A stretch of 64,000 bases of DNA, taken from positions 186,001 through 250,000 of the forward strand of contig JOAA01000005.1 of assembly GCA_000720375.1 (NCBI GenBank), written 5' to 3'. Made by a program: the position numbers and the translations under genes. Every line of letters begins with the position of its first letter. The stretch's first letter is position 1. Source of the stretch: Rhodococcus rhodnii. GTDB taxonomy: Bacteria; Actinomycetota; Actinomycetes; Mycobacteriales; Pseudonocardiaceae. The notes beneath the pieces were generated by a model, which saw only the letters and a list, made by a program, of their open reading frames with translations, had not been told where the DNA came from and searched no databases. Positions 7,601 to 17,630 of this stretch are shown in pieces.

Positions 7601-8842
7601 GGAGAGGGCTACTTCGATGATCTTCTTCACTTGGGCCACGATGTCTGTTCGGTTCTGTTCGAAGATCGGGTCGGTTATCGCGGTTGTGTTGTCCGGGGCG
7701 AATTGCAGGACCGGTGTGTGTACGTGGCCGCCGGGGGTGGTCAGCTTCAGTGCGTCACGTAGAAGTGTTGTGCGGTAGGCGATTTCGTTGGAGAGGTAGC
7801 TTCCGCCTCCACCCGCTCGTGCGGTTGATCCTGGGGTGGGACCGGTTGGGGAGACCACCGGGGTGGTTGCGCCTGCCGGGATTTCCGTCACCGCCGTGTT
7901 GTCGAAGACTGGGAAACGTCCGGTTGTGGCCGCGACGATCTTTGCGTGCGGCAGCGTTGTCGACACGAATTCGGGTTGTGGCGTCACCGTCGGAATGCCT
8001 GTTGGAATGGGGATCGTCGTGGCGCGGGTCTCGTTGTCGTTGTCCAGGCCGGTGTGCCAGCGGCCGTTGTAGCGCTCGATGTCTACTCGGCCGACGCGGC
8101 CTTGGCTCACTGTCGTGAACATTGTGAGTTTGGGCATCTGCGCCAGGAAGGTGCGCTCGACCATCCCTGCTTCGAAGGGACTCCACAGTACCGGGAACAT
8201 CGCGGTCTGCACGATCGCTGGGCCGGTCGGGGTTTTGATGATCACGCCGTCCAGGGCCAGGGCGGTGGCCCCCGATGGGTTACTGCGGCGGATGTCCCCG
8301 TCGAGTTGGAAGGGGTCGAAGCCGCTGACCATCACTCGCTTGAGGCCCGGCGGGAAGCTGACCGAGTCCTGCCCGCGTGAGCTGGTCTCCATCGCGTTGA
8401 TCAGCCCGGTTCGGTCCGCGTCGGGCAGGGTGAAGCCGGGCTTCCATTGGCGCAATGCCTTGGTCAGCGCCAGTCGGGCCCAGTACAGCGGGCGGTCGTC
8501 GGCTCTGGTCAGGTCTCCGCCCGCGGGTCCGCGCCCTTGCACACGGTCCACGGCCGCGCGCCACAGGCCTGCGCCTTCGGCACGAATTAGCACGGTTGCG
8601 GCTTGTTTGGTGCGCACGGCGCACAACAGTCTTTCGAAGCGGGGGCCGAAGCGGTCGAAGCCGCTGCGGCGCAACACTTCTTGCGGCACCGCCAGATCCA
8701 GCCGGCGCTCCGACACCGTTACCGGCACCGCGTGGTCGACACAGTCCGTCGCCGTCGTCTGCGCGAATGCGAGTGGCGCCGTAGCCATCAGTGAACCGAC
8801 GACAATTCCGCAGGTCAGAACCCTGCGCAGCACTGTCCTCAC
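7598..8842 (-). CDS. Secreted pyroglutamyl-peptidase-like (C15 family) protein
   Basis: The product has 414 residues and a Sec signal peptide (VRTVLRRVLTCGIVVGSLMA, cleaved after AFA). The GTG at 8842 follows a GAGGAGGA ribosome-binding site. The C-terminal half contains the C15 motif RVMVSGFDPFQLDGDIRRSNPSG, which resembles the substrate pocket of pyrrolidone-carboxyl peptidase. A later GSYLSNEIAY block lines up with the family's catalytic (Y)VCN block, but with Ser in place of the nucleophile Cys. The GHVHTP block retains the catalytic His. The protein may be a non-catalytic binding protein or a serine variant. Its N-terminal 170 residues are unassigned. Confidence 0.72.
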   Translation of the reverse strand: MRTVLRRVLTCGIVVGSLMATAPLAFAQTTATDCVDHAVPVTVSERRLDLAVPQEVLRRSGFDRFGPRFERLLCAVRTKQAATVLIRAEGAGLWRAAVDRVQGRGPAGGDLTRADDRPLYWARLALTKALRQWKPGFTLPDADRTGLINAMETSSRGQDSVSFPPGLKRVMVSGFDPFQLDGDIRRSNPSGATALALDGVIIKTPTGPAIVQTAMFPVLWSPFEAGMVERTFLAQMPKLTMFTTVSQGRVGRVDIERYNGRWHTGLDNDNETRATTIPIPTGIPTVTPQPEFVSTTLPHAKIVAATTGRFPVFDNTAVTEIPAGATTPVVSPTGPTPGSTARAGGGGSYLSNEIAYRTTLLRDALKLTTPGGHVHTPVLQFAPDNTTAITDPIFEQNRTDIVAQVKKIIEVALS

Positions 8843-8976
8843 GAAGATCCTCCTCACGTCGCCCTCATGCAACCAGGGGTTGCCGTCCATCCACAGGCGA
8901 CGAAAGTTCCGGATTGTAGCGAGCACTCGACCAATGCAGCCGCCAAGGACGACAGGGGACGCCTGCGACGACCGCG

Positions 8977-10617
8977 TCAGAAGCCACCCAGGAAACTTGC
9001 CGTCACGCTTACCGCCTGCGTTGACGTCTTGCCGCCCACCACAACCACCGCGAAGGCGACATCGCCGCGGAAACCGACAAACCAGCCGTTGGCGTTGTCG
9101 CCCTGGCTTTCTGTTTCCGCCGTGCCTGTTTTTCCGTAGACGCTGCCGAACTTGTTCAGTGCGGTCGCCGTTCCCGATGTCACCACGTCGCGCATCATTG
9201 TCCGGATTTGGTCCAGGACTGGGCCTTGGGGTGCTTTGTAGCCGGTCAGCACCTGAGTTTGGGCGTCCAGGCGCAGTTTCGGCGTCACCGTCTTCTTTCC
9301 CGCCACCGTTGCCGCGACCACTGCCATCCCCAGTGGCGTTGCGACGATCTTGCCTTGGCCGATGCTGTCTTCGGCGCGCTGCACCGCACCTTCGGCATTC
9401 TCGACTTTGCCCAGTTCCGTTTTGATTCCGGGGATGTCGAAGTCCGCGTTGAGGCCGAACTGGTCGGCCGCGGTACGCAGGCCGTCTGCCGGGAGTTTGC
9501 TGGCGAGCTCGCCGAATGTCGTGTTGCACGACTTCGCGAACGCAGTCCGTAACTTCGTGGTGCCCAGTTCGAAGTCCGCGTTCTTCAACGTGCGGCCGCC
9601 GATGTTCTTGGTGCCGGGGCATTCCACCGATGACTCCGGGTTGAGACCTTGCTGCAGCGCCGCGGCCGCCGAGATGATTTTGAAGGACGAACCCGGGGCG
9701 TAGAGGCTGCTGAGCGGGCTCAGGCCGCTTGCCGCTTCGTTCTGGGCCACCGCGAGGATTCCGCCGGTGGACGGCTTGATGGCCACGAGCATGGTGGGCT
9801 GGCTGGACTTCTCCACCGCGTTCTGCGCGGCGATCGCGATCTTGCCGTTCAGCGTGGACTTCACCGGCTCGTTCGTAGTCTGCTTCGGCTTCTCGCCGAA
9901 CAGCGGCTCGCCCACCTCTTTGCCCGCGGAATCCACAATCGCGATGTACCGGCCACCGGTGGTGCCGCTCGAGCTCGCGCCGCCCATCACGACGTTCATC
10001 AGCCGTGGCGAGATCTTGGGATCGGTCGGCGTTGCCTTGGAGCCTTCCCACTTCGCGATCGTCGCGCCGGTTTCGTCGAGTACCGCGGCCTCGTTGGGCT
10101 GGCCGACGTCGCCGAGCACTGCCAGTGTCTGACCGGCTTGCAGCTTCGGGTGGATCACGGTCGGCGCCCACTTGACCAACCACTTGTCATTGGTCTTCGC
10201 CAGCTGCCACGACACGGCCCACTTACTCGCACCGGTGACCTGCAGCGTCGCCTCGACCGGCACGGTGACCGTCCCGTTGACGACCCGCGGGGTCGTGGAT
10301 GTCTTGCGGGCAAAGGACAGCATGCCCACGTCAACGCCCTTGTACAGGGCCGTGATGGCTTCCTGCGCCGCCGCAGGGTTATCCGTCAGGGCGGCGGCCT
10401 CGGCGGCCTTGCCTGCCGCCAGGGCCGTCAAGAACGGGCTGAGCATCTGATCGATGGGCGGAGCGCTCTCGACCGCCGGCACTTTGGCGCCTGACGTCGT
10501 ACCCGCGGTCTCACCGCCCGATGACGAAGGCCATAAGACAAAGACCCCGGCGACGATGATTGCCACCGCCACCAGGGCCCCGCCGATCAAGATCGCGCGT
10601 CTTTTGCCGTCGGTCAC
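8977..10617 (-). CDS. Class B penicillin-binding protein with NTF2-like N-terminal domain
   Basis: A 546-residue D,D-transpeptidase for peptidoglycan cross-linking, anchored by one membrane helix near the start (AILIGGALVAVAIIVAGVFV). Residues about 50-165 form a MecA_N/NTF2-like domain, followed by a dimerisation region. The transpeptidase domain has the three serine-acyl-enzyme motifs: SSFK (in APGSSFKIIS), SCN (in AKSCNTTF) and KTGTAE. The ATGANGWF-like C-terminal part is intact. I chose the GTG at 10617 because AGGGGG lies eight bases upstream; a GTG at 10644 is an alternative. It is the second class B PBP in the window besides FtsI and probably serves elongation or sporulation. Confidence 0.88.
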   Translation of the reverse strand: MTDGKRRAILIGGALVAVAIIVAGVFVLWPSSSGGETAGTTSGAKVPAVESAPPIDQMLSPFLTALAAGKAAEAAALTDNPAAAQEAITALYKGVDVGMLSFARKTSTTPRVVNGTVTVPVEATLQVTGASKWAVSWQLAKTNDKWLVKWAPTVIHPKLQAGQTLAVLGDVGQPNEAAVLDETGATIAKWEGSKATPTDPKISPRLMNVVMGGASSSGTTGGRYIAIVDSAGKEVGEPLFGEKPKQTTNEPVKSTLNGKIAIAAQNAVEKSSQPTMLVAIKPSTGGILAVAQNEAASGLSPLSSLYAPGSSFKIISAAAALQQGLNPESSVECPGTKNIGGRTLKNADFELGTTKLRTAFAKSCNTTFGELASKLPADGLRTAADQFGLNADFDIPGIKTELGKVENAEGAVQRAEDSIGQGKIVATPLGMAVVAATVAGKKTVTPKLRLDAQTQVLTGYKAPQGPVLDQIRTMMRDVVTSGTATALNKFGSVYGKTGTAETESQGDNANGWFVGFRGDVAFAVVVVGGKTSTQAVSVTASFLGGF

Positions 10618-10697
10618 TACGTCCACCCCCTGCTTATGGGTCACCCCTGACCCAATGACAGCAGCATGCCAGAGGTGTCAACGTAGCGGCGTAGGAG

Positions 10698-13600
10698 CTA
10701 TTTCTTGGTCACGCCAACCCGAACCGTTACGCCATCGCCAACCGTGCCGTCGACGGCATCCGAGCCAACTGGACCGTAGGACACCTCTTCGGCCAGTGTT
10801 TCCGAAGCGACGAACTTCTCATGGTGCTGAGCGGCCCGCAAGACATCGCCGGACACTTCAAGTACCAATGAAATCCGGTCGGCGACATCCAAACCGGACG
10901 AGCGACGCGCTTGCTGCACAACCCGGACCAGGTCGCGCACGAGCCCCTCGTCGTTCAGCTCCGGCGTCACGTCGGTGTCCAGCACGACCAGGCCCGAACC
11001 ACCCGGCAGCGGAGCCGCCACGCCGTGGTCACCCGTGACCAGCCGACGCTCGTACTCCCCTTCCTGCAGCTCGATCCCGGCCGCCACAACCACTCCCGAC
11101 GGGGAAGTCGACCACTCGCCCGCCTTCACCGCCTTGATCACCGTCTGAACGTCCTTGCCCAGTCGCGGCCCGGCCGCACGCGCGTTCACCACGAGCTCGA
11201 AGTGCCCGTGTGCGGCCACATCCGTGGTCAGCTCGACCTGCTTGACGTTGACCTCGTCCTTCAGCAGCTCGGTGAACGGATCGAGCACCGCGGCGTCCTC
11301 GGACGCGATCACCAGACGTGCCAACGGCAAACGCACGCGCAGCTTGTTGGCCTTGCGCAACGACAACGCCGCCGACGCGACCTGACGCACCCGGTCCATC
11401 CCGGCGACCAACGAGTCGTCGGCAGGCAGCAAATCCTCCGACGGCCAATCAGTCATGTGCACGGAACGCTCACCAGTCAACCCACGCCACACCGTCTCCG
11501 CGGTCAGCGGAAGCAGCGGCGCAGTCAGCCGGCTCACGACCTCCAGGACCGTGTGCAGCGTGTCGATCGCATCCTTGTCACCGGCCCAGAACCGGTCACG
11601 CGAGCGCCGCACGTACCAGTTGGTCAGCACCTCCAGGTACTCACGGACCGAAGCGCACGCACCGGAGATGTCGTACGTCTCCAACGCGACGCGCACCGAA
11701 GCGGCCAGATCATGAGTCTTGGCAAGGATGTAGCGGTCCAGCACATGCGTGCTGTCGACCCGCCAGGTCCCCTCCACGCCCTCAGCGTTGGCGTACAACG
11801 CAAGGAAGTAATACGAGTTCCACAGCGGCAACACGGCCTGCCGGACAGCATCCCGGATCCCGCGCTCGGTGACGATCAGGTTGCCACCACGCAAGATCGG
11901 CGACGCCATCAGGAACCAGCGCATCGCATCCGAGCCGTCGCGCTCGAACACCTCGTTGACGTCCGGGTAGTTCTTCAGCGACTTGGACATCTTCTGCCCG
12001 TCGTCGCCGAGCACGATCCCGTGCGCCACACAGGAACGGAACGACGGCCGGTCGAACAACGCCGTCGCCAGCACGTGCAGCGTGTAGAACCAGCCACGCG
12101 TCTGGCCGTTGTACTCGACGATGAAGTCGCCCGGGTAGTGGTGGTCGAACCAGTCGCGGTTCTTGAACGGGTAGTGCACCTGGGCGAACGGCATCGAGCC
12201 GGACTCGAACCAGCAGTCCAGCACCTCGGGTACCCGGCGCATCATCGACTTGCCGGTCGGGTCGTCCGGGTTCGGGCGGACCAGCTCGTCGATCGCCGGC
12301 CGGTGCAGATCCGTTGGCCGCACACCGAAATCACGCTCGAGCTCGTCCAGCGAACCGTAGACGTCCGTGCGCGGGTACTCGGGGTTGTCCGAGCGCCACA
12401 CCGGGATCGGCGAACCCCAGTACCGGTTTCGCGAGATGCCCCAGTCGATCGCGTTGGCCAGCCACTTGCCGAACTGGCCGTCCCGGACGTGCCCGGGAAC
12501 CCAGTTGATCTCCTGGTTCAGTTCGACCATCCGGTCACGGAACTGAGTCACCGCAACGAACCACGACGACACGGCCCGCTGGATCAGCGGGTTGTCGCAA
12601 CGCCAGCAGTGCGGGTACGGGTGGTCGTAGGTCTCGTGCCGCAGCAGCAATCCCGCTTCCTTGAGGTCGCGGATGATCACCTTGTTGGCGTCGAACACGT
12701 GCATGCCAACGTAAGGCGCTACCTCGTCAGTGAACTCACCGTGCGGGTTGACCGGGCCGACGACCGTGATGCCTGCCTTGTCGGTGACGACCTTGTCCTC
12801 TTCACCGTAGGCCGGTGCGATGTGGACGATGCCCGTACCGTCGTCGGTGGTGACGTAGTCCGCGGCGAGGATCTGGTGCGCGTTCGGCTGCTGGCCGTAG
12901 AAGAAGTCGAACGGCGGCCGGTAACGACGGCCGACGAGCTCACTTCCCTTGTACCGGGCCACGATGCGCGAAGCAGCGTCCTCGCCCAGCTCTCGCGAGT
13001 AAGCGGAAACCCTTGCCTCGGCGAGCAAGTACTTGCGACCCTCGTGCTCGACGGTCACGTAGTCGACGTCCGGGTGCACGGCGGCGGCGAGGTTACTCGG
13101 CAGCGTCCACGGTGTGGTCGTCCAGACCAGCGCCTCTTCGCCGTTGTCCAGGCGCAGGCTGACGGTGACGGCCGGGTCCTGGCGGTCCTTGTAGACCTCG
13201 TCCATTTTGGTCTCGGTGTTGGACAGCGGCGTCTCGCAACGCCAGCAGTACCACATCACCTTGAAGCCCTCGTAGACCAAGCCCTTGTCCCACAAGGACT
13301 TGAACGCCCACATGACGCTTTCCATGTAGTCAAGGTCGAGCGTCTTGTAGTCGTTGTCGAAGTCGACCCAGCGGGCCTGGCGGGTGACGTAGTCGCGCCA
13401 TTCCGAGGTGAAGCGCAGCACCGACTTGCGGCACGCGTCGTTGAACGCGGCGACCCCGTAGGCCTCGATGTCCGCCTTGGTCTTGAAGCCCAGCTCCTTC
13501 TCGGCGGTCACCTCGGCGGGCATGCCGTGGGTGTCCCAGCCGAACCGGCGCTCGACATGCTTGCCCTGCATCGTCTGGAAGCGCGGCACGACGTCCTTGA

Positions 13601-13829
13601 CGTAGCCGGTCAGCAGGTGGCCGTAGTGCGGCAGGCCGTTGGCGAACGGCGGGCCGTCGTAGAACACGAACTCGTTGGAGCCGTTCTCCCCGGCGGGCCG
13701 TGCCTCGACCGACGCCTGGAACGTCCGGTCGATCTCCCAGTACTGGAGTACCTCGGCCTCAAGCTTGGGGAAGGACGGCTGGGCGGGCACAGTGGCCTCG
13801 CCGCCGTGGGTGGCCTTGGGGTACGGCAT
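10698..13829 (-). CDS. ileS: Isoleucyl-tRNA synthetase
   Basis: A 1043-residue class I aminoacyl-tRNA synthetase that charges tRNA-Ile in the cytosol. The HIGH-type motif is present as GLPHYGH (residues about 60-66) and the KMSKS loop as [12 protein letters not shown]. The editing (CP1) domain lies between them, including the [10 protein letters not shown] block. The anticodon-binding domain and a C-terminal extension follow, as in the eukaryote-like IleRS form common in actinobacteria. The ATG at 13829 follows GAGAGG, which sits inside the sequestering part of the T-box leader. It is separated from the upstream membrane-protein gene by that leader. Confidence 0.97.
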   Translation of the reverse strand: MPYPKATHGGEATVPAQPSFPKLEAEVLQYWEIDRTFQASVEARPAGENGSNEFVFYDGPPFANGLPHYGHLLTGYVKDVVPRFQTMQGKHVERRFGWDTHGMPAEVTAEKELGFKTKADIEAYGVAAFNDACRKSVLRFTSEWRDYVTRQARWVDFDNDYKTLDLDYMESVMWAFKSLWDKGLVYEGFKVMWYCWRCETPLSNTETKMDEVYKDRQDPAVTVSLRLDNGEEALVWTTTPWTLPSNLAAAVHPDVDYVTVEHEGRKYLLAEARVSAYSRELGEDAASRIVARYKGSELVGRRYRPPFDFFYGQQPNAHQILAADYVTTDDGTGIVHIAPAYGEEDKVVTDKAGITVVGPVNPHGEFTDEVAPYVGMHVFDANKVIIRDLKEAGLLLRHETYDHPYPHCWRCDNPLIQRAVSSWFVAVTQFRDRMVELNQEINWVPGHVRDGQFGKWLANAIDWGISRNRYWGSPIPVWRSDNPEYPRTDVYGSLDELERDFGVRPTDLHRPAIDELVRPNPDDPTGKSMMRRVPEVLDCWFESGSMPFAQVHYPFKNRDWFDHHYPGDFIVEYNGQTRGWFYTLHVLATALFDRPSFRSCVAHGIVLGDDGQKMSKSLKNYPDVNEVFERDGSDAMRWFLMASPILRGGNLIVTERGIRDAVRQAVLPLWNSYYFLALYANAEGVEGTWRVDSTHVLDRYILAKTHDLAASVRVALETYDISGACASVREYLEVLTNWYVRRSRDRFWAGDKDAIDTLHTVLEVVSRLTAPLLPLTAETVWRGLTGERSVHMTDWPSEDLLPADDSLVAGMDRVRQVASAALSLRKANKLRVRLPLARLVIASEDAAVLDPFTELLKDEVNVKQVELTTDVAAHGHFELVVNARAAGPRLGKDVQTVIKAVKAGEWSTSPSGVVVAAGIELQEGEYERRLVTGDHGVAAPLPGGSGLVVLDTDVTPELNDEGLVRDLVRVVQQARRSSGLDVADRISLVLEVSGDVLRAAQHHEKFVASETLAEEVSYGPVGSDAVDGTVGDGVTVRVGVTKK

Positions 13830-13834
13830 GTCCG

Positions 13835-14045
13835 GGTGCCTCTCGCGGTCGTCTGCCCAAACTTGGGGACGACACACCAGGCTTTCCTGGCGTACCGCGG
13901 TACCACCCCGATTGCCCTCGAAACAAAGAGAGCCTCTCGTTGACGGCTGTGACGGGCCTACCCGTCCGGTTCTACTGAGACCCGTGACGGGCCCGTTCTT
14001 CCGGAGGCTCCCCGGTGATGGCCGGATCGGTGCCTGTACTTCCTA
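13835..14045 (-). promoter_or_regulatory. ileS T-box riboswitch (actinobacterial, likely translational)
   Basis: The leader carries the invariant T-box sequence TGGTACCGCG (13905 down to 13896), which pairs with the uncharged tRNA acceptor end. Upstream, the stem-loop around CCGGCCATCACCGGGG holds an ATC isoleucine specifier at 14019-14017. The short stem I and the lack of a poly-U terminator before the GAGAGG ribosome-binding site match the translational T-boxes of actinobacterial ileS genes. Uncharged tRNA-Ile would free the ribosome-binding site and raise IleRS synthesis. Confidence 0.9.
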
Positions 14046-14068
14046 GGGTACAAACTCCGGCAAACGGG

Positions 14069-14959
14069 TTACGACCGAGCCCTCTGCTGCGCGGCGAGGG
14101 TCGCGTCCGGGCTGCACAGCGCGCACGGCGTGAACCCGAGGTCGCGGGCTTCGGACACCGGCAGCGGCAGGATCGGCCGGTTGCCGAGCCAGGCGCAGGA
14201 GTCCAGGTGGTATCTGGGCCGCTCGTCGATCACGACCACTTCGGCGGACAGTTCACTGACCACCAACAGGTCGGTCGCGTCCGTGGCCTCCTCGGGCGGT
14301 TCGATGTTCGCGTCGAGCACCGGCTGCTGGACGGCCGTCACCGGTTCAGGCGGTGAGACCGGTCGCTGGTACGCGGTCGCCTGCTCGGGCGGTGCCACCG
14401 GACGGTGAGTCGCGGTGGCCGGATCGGCCGGCACGTCGTTGGCCGGCTGGAAGAACCCGGTCCCCGACTCCGGAGGCAGATCGGTGACCGGTTCCTGGAC
14501 TGCGGTGACCGGCTCCGGCGGAGTGGTGCCGAACGGCGGCTCGCCGAAGACCGGCGGGTCGTACGCGGGCTCCCGGTCGACATGCGGCGGTGCAGGATCC
14601 TGCAACTGCTTCTCGAACGCCTCGAACGACTCGTCGAAGTCGCTGTCCGAGCGGTCCGTGCTGCTCGTGGACGACGCCACCGACGACACCGCCTGAGCCG
14701 GTGGTGGCGGCGGCGCAGGAGCCAGCATCGGCTCCTGGACAGGCGGCATCTCCTGGGCGGGTGCCTCGGGCATCCGGTCGGCCGCGGGAGCTCCCCGCGA
14801 CCGACGACGCCTGTTCTGGACCCAGTCCAGCACCATCAGAGCGCCGGCCACCACGCTGATCAGCACGGAGATCCATGCCCACAGGGTGTTGGCCGTGGTC
14901 AGCGCCGCGATCAACAGACCGAGCGACGCCACCACAAGGACCAGGACCAGGTACAGCAT
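14069..14959 (-). CDS. Membrane protein with long Pro/Glu-rich linker and Ada-like Cys motif
   Basis: The protein has 296 residues and no recognised function. Two membrane helices (about 1-22 and 24-44) are followed by a roughly 180-residue disordered region rich in Pro, Glu, Thr and Gln with loose EPVTAVQ-type repeats. A compact C-terminal module then reads HLDSCAWLGNRPILPLPVSEA and ends FTPCALCSPD. The H-x3-C...C-x2-C spacing resembles the zinc-binding fold of Ada and of YdeS-like domains. It lies 20 nt downstream of wag31 and is probably cotranscribed. A link to polar growth is inferred from position only. Confidence 0.7.
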   Translation of the reverse strand: MLYLVLVLVVASLGLLIAALTTANTLWAWISVLISVVAGALMVLDWVQNRRRRSRGAPAADRMPEAPAQEMPPVQEPMLAPAPPPPPAQAVSSVASSTSSTDRSDSDFDESFEAFEKQLQDPAPPHVDREPAYDPPVFGEPPFGTTPPEPVTAVQEPVTDLPPESGTGFFQPANDVPADPATATHRPVAPPEQATAYQRPVSPPEPVTAVQQPVLDANIEPPEEATDATDLLVVSELSAEVVVIDERPRYHLDSCAWLGNRPILPLPVSEARDLGFTPCALCSPDATLAAQQRARS

Positions 14960-14979
14960 CTTCTAGGTCAAACCCCGGC

Positions 14980-15819
14980 TCAGCCGGCCTCGGCCGCACG
15001 CGGCCCGAACGAGTACCCCTGCTGGCTGGCCGAGCGACTGCCCTCCGACGACGGTGCCGCCGGTGCGCGGTCCTCCAGCTCCCGCAAGGACGACTGCAGC
15101 AGGGTCTTCAGGCGCGTGCGGTACTCGCGCTCGAAGGTCCGCAGCGTGTCCAGCTTCTTCTCGAGGGTGAGCCGTTCCTGCTGGGCCGAGCCGATCAGCT
15201 CGGTGTGCTTGCGCTGGGCCTCGCGTTCCAGGGCCGTGGCCTTGTCGCGGGCTTCGCGGGTCAGCGTCTCGGCACGGGTGCGCGCGTCGTTCAGCATGGT
15301 CTCGGCCCGGGTACGGGACTCGTTGATCATGGTGTCGGACTTGGCACGTGCCTCGGACATCAGCTGCTCGGCCTTGGTACGAGCCTCGGCGAGCATGCCG
15401 TCGGACTCGGCCTTGGCCTCGCCGGTCAGCCGGTCGGCCATCTCCTGGGCAAGGCCCAGGACCTTGGCCGCCTGGACGTGGTGGTCCCCCCCACCAGCAC
15501 CAGGGTTGGTCTGCTCCAGTGCGCTCGGTGGCGGCACAGGGGTCAGCCGCCGGGACGGCACAGGCTCGTCCACGACGCGGGTCGGAGGGCCGGAGGAGAG
15601 GTTGGTCCTGGCGTCGTCCAGATCCGCCCGCGCCGACTCGAGCTGCGCGTCCAGCTGCTCGACCTGCGCGCGCAGGTCGTTGTTCTCCTCGATCAGCCGG
15701 GCCAGTTCGCCCTCGACCAAGTCGAGGAAAGCGTCAACCTCGTCCTCGTTGTAGCCCCGCTTCCCAATAGGAGGCTTGCTGAACGCGACGTTATGCACGT
15801 CAGCGGGGGTCAACGACAT
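14980..15819 (-). CDS. wag31: DivIVA-family polar growth protein Wag31
   Basis: A 279-residue cytoplasmic coiled-coil protein that marks cell poles and recruits the elongation machinery in actinobacteria. The N-terminal membrane-binding domain ([19 protein letters not shown], then [17 protein letters not shown]) is typical. A Pro-rich linker at about 75-105 separates it from a long heptad-repeat coil ([20 protein letters not shown] and onward). It ends the sepF-yggT-wag31 group, with a 47-nt gap after yggT, so division and polar growth genes sit in one transcription direction. Confidence 0.95.
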   Translation of the reverse strand: MSLTPADVHNVAFSKPPIGKRGYNEDEVDAFLDLVEGELARLIEENNDLRAQVEQLDAQLESARADLDDARTNLSSGPPTRVVDEPVPSRRLTPVPPPSALEQTNPGAGGGDHHVQAAKVLGLAQEMADRLTGEAKAESDGMLAEARTKAEQLMSEARAKSDTMINESRTRAETMLNDARTRAETLTREARDKATALEREAQRKHTELIGSAQQERLTLEKKLDTLRTFEREYRTRLKTLLQSSLRELEDRAPAAPSSEGSRSASQQGYSFGPRAAEAG

Positions 15820-15866
15820 CAGATCACCTCACGCACTCACGGCCTGCGGGCATCCCAGGTTCCCCG

Positions 15867-16151
15867 TCACCCGGGATACACCAGTCGCATCCCGATGAAC
15901 ACGACCAGCAGCAGCACCATAATCGATAAGTCCAGTCCTACGCCTCCGATCCGCACCATCGGTATCAACCGACGGAACAGACGCACCGGAGGGTCGGTCA
16001 CTGTGTAGATGGTCTCCAGCGCGACCGCAACCCCGCCCGCTGGATGCCACTCCCGGGCGAACGCCCGGACGAGCTCCACAATGACACGAGCGGTGAGCAG
16101 TAGCCAGAACGCGAACAACACGTACCAAACGGCTAGGAGCACTGGTTCCAC
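15867..16151 (-). CDS. yggT: YggT-family membrane protein
   Basis: A 94-residue membrane protein with two YggT-type hydrophobic segments: EPVLLAVWYVLFAFWLLLTA, and LSIMVLLLVVFIGM near the end. The conserved core DPPVRLFRRLIPMVRIGG lies between them. YggT proteins occur between sepF and divIVA in most actinobacteria and Firmicutes, and are linked to osmotic tolerance or division-site organisation. I chose the GTG at 16151 since the family begins at the first helix; a longer frame from 16235 would overlap sepF. Confidence 0.9.
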   Translation of the reverse strand: MEPVLLAVWYVLFAFWLLLTARVIVELVRAFAREWHPAGGVAVALETIYTVTDPPVRLFRRLIPMVRIGGVGLDLSIMVLLLVVFIGMRLVYPG

Positions 16152-16170
16152 GCTACAACTCTGCCATTCA

Positions 16171-16806
16171 TCAGCCCCTGCTGGCGAACCCGCCCTCAGC
16201 GAGTCTGCGCCGGTCCTCGGCGCTGACGTCGACATTCGGCGGTGAGATCAAGAACACTTTGTTGGTGACCTTGTCCATCGCGCCGCGCAGAGCGAAGGCA
16301 AGACCCGCCGCGAAGTCGACAAGACGCCGGGCGTCCGCGTCGTCCATCTCGGTCAGGTTCATGATCACCGGCGTGCCCTCGCGGTAGTGCTCGCCGATCG
16401 TCCGGGCCTCGATGTAGCTGGTCGGATGCAGTGTGATGATCCGCCCGAGCGGGGTGGCGGCCGGTGCGGACTCCGGCACCGGGCGCAGCCGCCCGGCCGG
16501 CTCGCGGTGCGGCTCCACCGCGAGAGCGCCGCGTGTCGGCGGCGTGTCCCCAGCCCATGCCGGCCGGCCCCTGCCCCGGTCGGCTTGCTGGTAGTCCTGG
16601 TCGTCGGCCTCCTCGCGGAAGCCGGAACGGCGCCGGCGAGAACCAGCACCGGCACGCTCCGAATACGCTGAGTAGTCGTCATCGACGTACTCCGACCGGT
16701 AACCGTCGGAGCGGTACGAGCCGTATCGCTCGTCCTCGCCCTCGTAGTCCTCGTCTTCCGCAGGGACCATCCCGAAGTAGGCCTTCAGCTTCTGCAAAGC
16801 ACTCAT
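16171..16806 (-). CDS. sepF: Cell division protein SepF
   Basis: The protein has 211 residues. The N-terminal MSALQKLKAYFGM amphipathic helix is the membrane anchor, followed by a charged, Tyr/Asp/Arg-rich linker to about residue 110. The C-terminal SepF core (GRIITLHPTSYIEARTIGEH, then PVIMNLTEMDDADARRLVDF) binds the FtsZ tail and helps tether the Z-ring, a job done by FtsA in other bacteria; no ftsA is present in this cluster. The 95-nt gap from yggS may hold its own promoter. The end GGFASRG is typical. Confidence 0.95.
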   Translation of the reverse strand: MSALQKLKAYFGMVPAEDEDYEGEDERYGSYRSDGYRSEYVDDDYSAYSERAGAGSRRRRSGFREEADDQDYQQADRGRGRPAWAGDTPPTRGALAVEPHREPAGRLRPVPESAPAATPLGRIITLHPTSYIEARTIGEHYREGTPVIMNLTEMDDADARRLVDFAAGLAFALRGAMDKVTNKVFLISPPNVDVSAEDRRRLAEGGFASRG

Positions 16807-16901
16807 GCCGTTGCCTTCCCTCCGCGACTCCCCGACATGCGGAAACAGCTACCCGATCCACTAATACCCAAAACCGTGGGGGACCAGGCCGTGAATCGCA
16901 C

Positions 16902-17630
16902 TCACGGTGAGGTTAACGGCCGGTCCCCTAGCAGAGCGGTTCCGACACGCACGCAGGTGGACCCGTGTGCGATGGCGGACTCGAGATCGGAGCTCATCCC
17001 CGCCGACATCTCGGTCGCCCCGGGGTGATCGTTACGGGTTTGCTCGAACACCTTTGCCAGCAGGTCAAAGGCATGATCAGGCGGCCAGCCCAAAGGTGCG
17101 ACGGCCATCAGCCCGCTGAGATTCAATTCACTCTTCCGGGCTACCCCGTCGGCCAGGGCGGCGACTTCGTCGATGGGACATCCGCCACGCTGCGCGTCAC
17201 CGTCCAGCGAGACCTGGATGAGGACATCGAGTGGCGAGTTTCGGTCACCCGCTGTCAGCGCCGAGTCCACCGCCCGGGCGAGCGCGTCGGCCAGTCGCGG
17301 CGAGTCCACGGACTGCACGACACTCGCCCAGCGGGCCACCGAACGGGCCTTGTTGCGCTGGAGCCTGCCCACCATGTGCCACCGCACGTCGACGCCAGGC
17401 AGCAGTTCACCGACGGCCTGAACCTTCGGCCCGGCTTCTTGATCTTTGTTCTCGGCCAAGTGGACCAAGCCGAGTTCGGCCAGCAGGACGGCGTCCGAAG
17501 CCGGGAACCGTTTGGTCACCGGGAGCAACATCACGTCGCTGGGATCCCGGTTGACCTGCGCACATGCGGCAGCGATCCGATCTTGGACGGCCCGGACGCC
17601 CGCCGCGACTTGGTCACGTCGGTCGGTCAT
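16902..17630 (-). CDS. yggS: YggS-family PLP homeostasis protein
   Basis: A 242-residue PLP-binding TIM-barrel protein that controls the free pyridoxal phosphate pool and has no known enzymatic reaction. The PLP lysine lies in LLPVTKRFPA, with AENKDQEAGPK, WHMVGRLQRNKAR and GMSSDLESAIAHGSTCVRVGT further on. The last block lines the phosphate site. The ATG at 17630 overlaps the pgeF stop in an ATGA, which supports it over a longer upstream frame. The pgeF-yggS pair downstream of ftsZ is conserved in actinobacteria. Confidence 0.94.
   Translation of the reverse strand: MTDRRDQVAAGVRAVQDRIAAACAQVNRDPSDVMLLPVTKRFPASDAVLLAELGLVHLAENKDQEAGPKVQAVGELLPGVDVRWHMVGRLQRNKARSVARWASVVQSVDSPRLADALARAVDSALTAGDRNSPLDVLIQVSLDGDAQRGGCPIDEVAALADGVARKSELNLSGLMAVAPLGWPPDHAFDLLAKVFEQTRNDHPGATEMSAGMSSDLESAIAHGSTCVRVGTALLGDRPLTSP

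Noticed and set aside
6572..7762. 396-codon plus-strand frame across the antiporter, DUF167 and repeat region
   Set aside because: It is antisense to two clear genes and runs into the degenerate repeats; composition-driven.
10911..13943. 1010-codon plus-strand frame opposite ileS
   Set aside because: Shadow of ileS caused by high GC; the His/Arg/Val-rich translation has no protein-like pattern.
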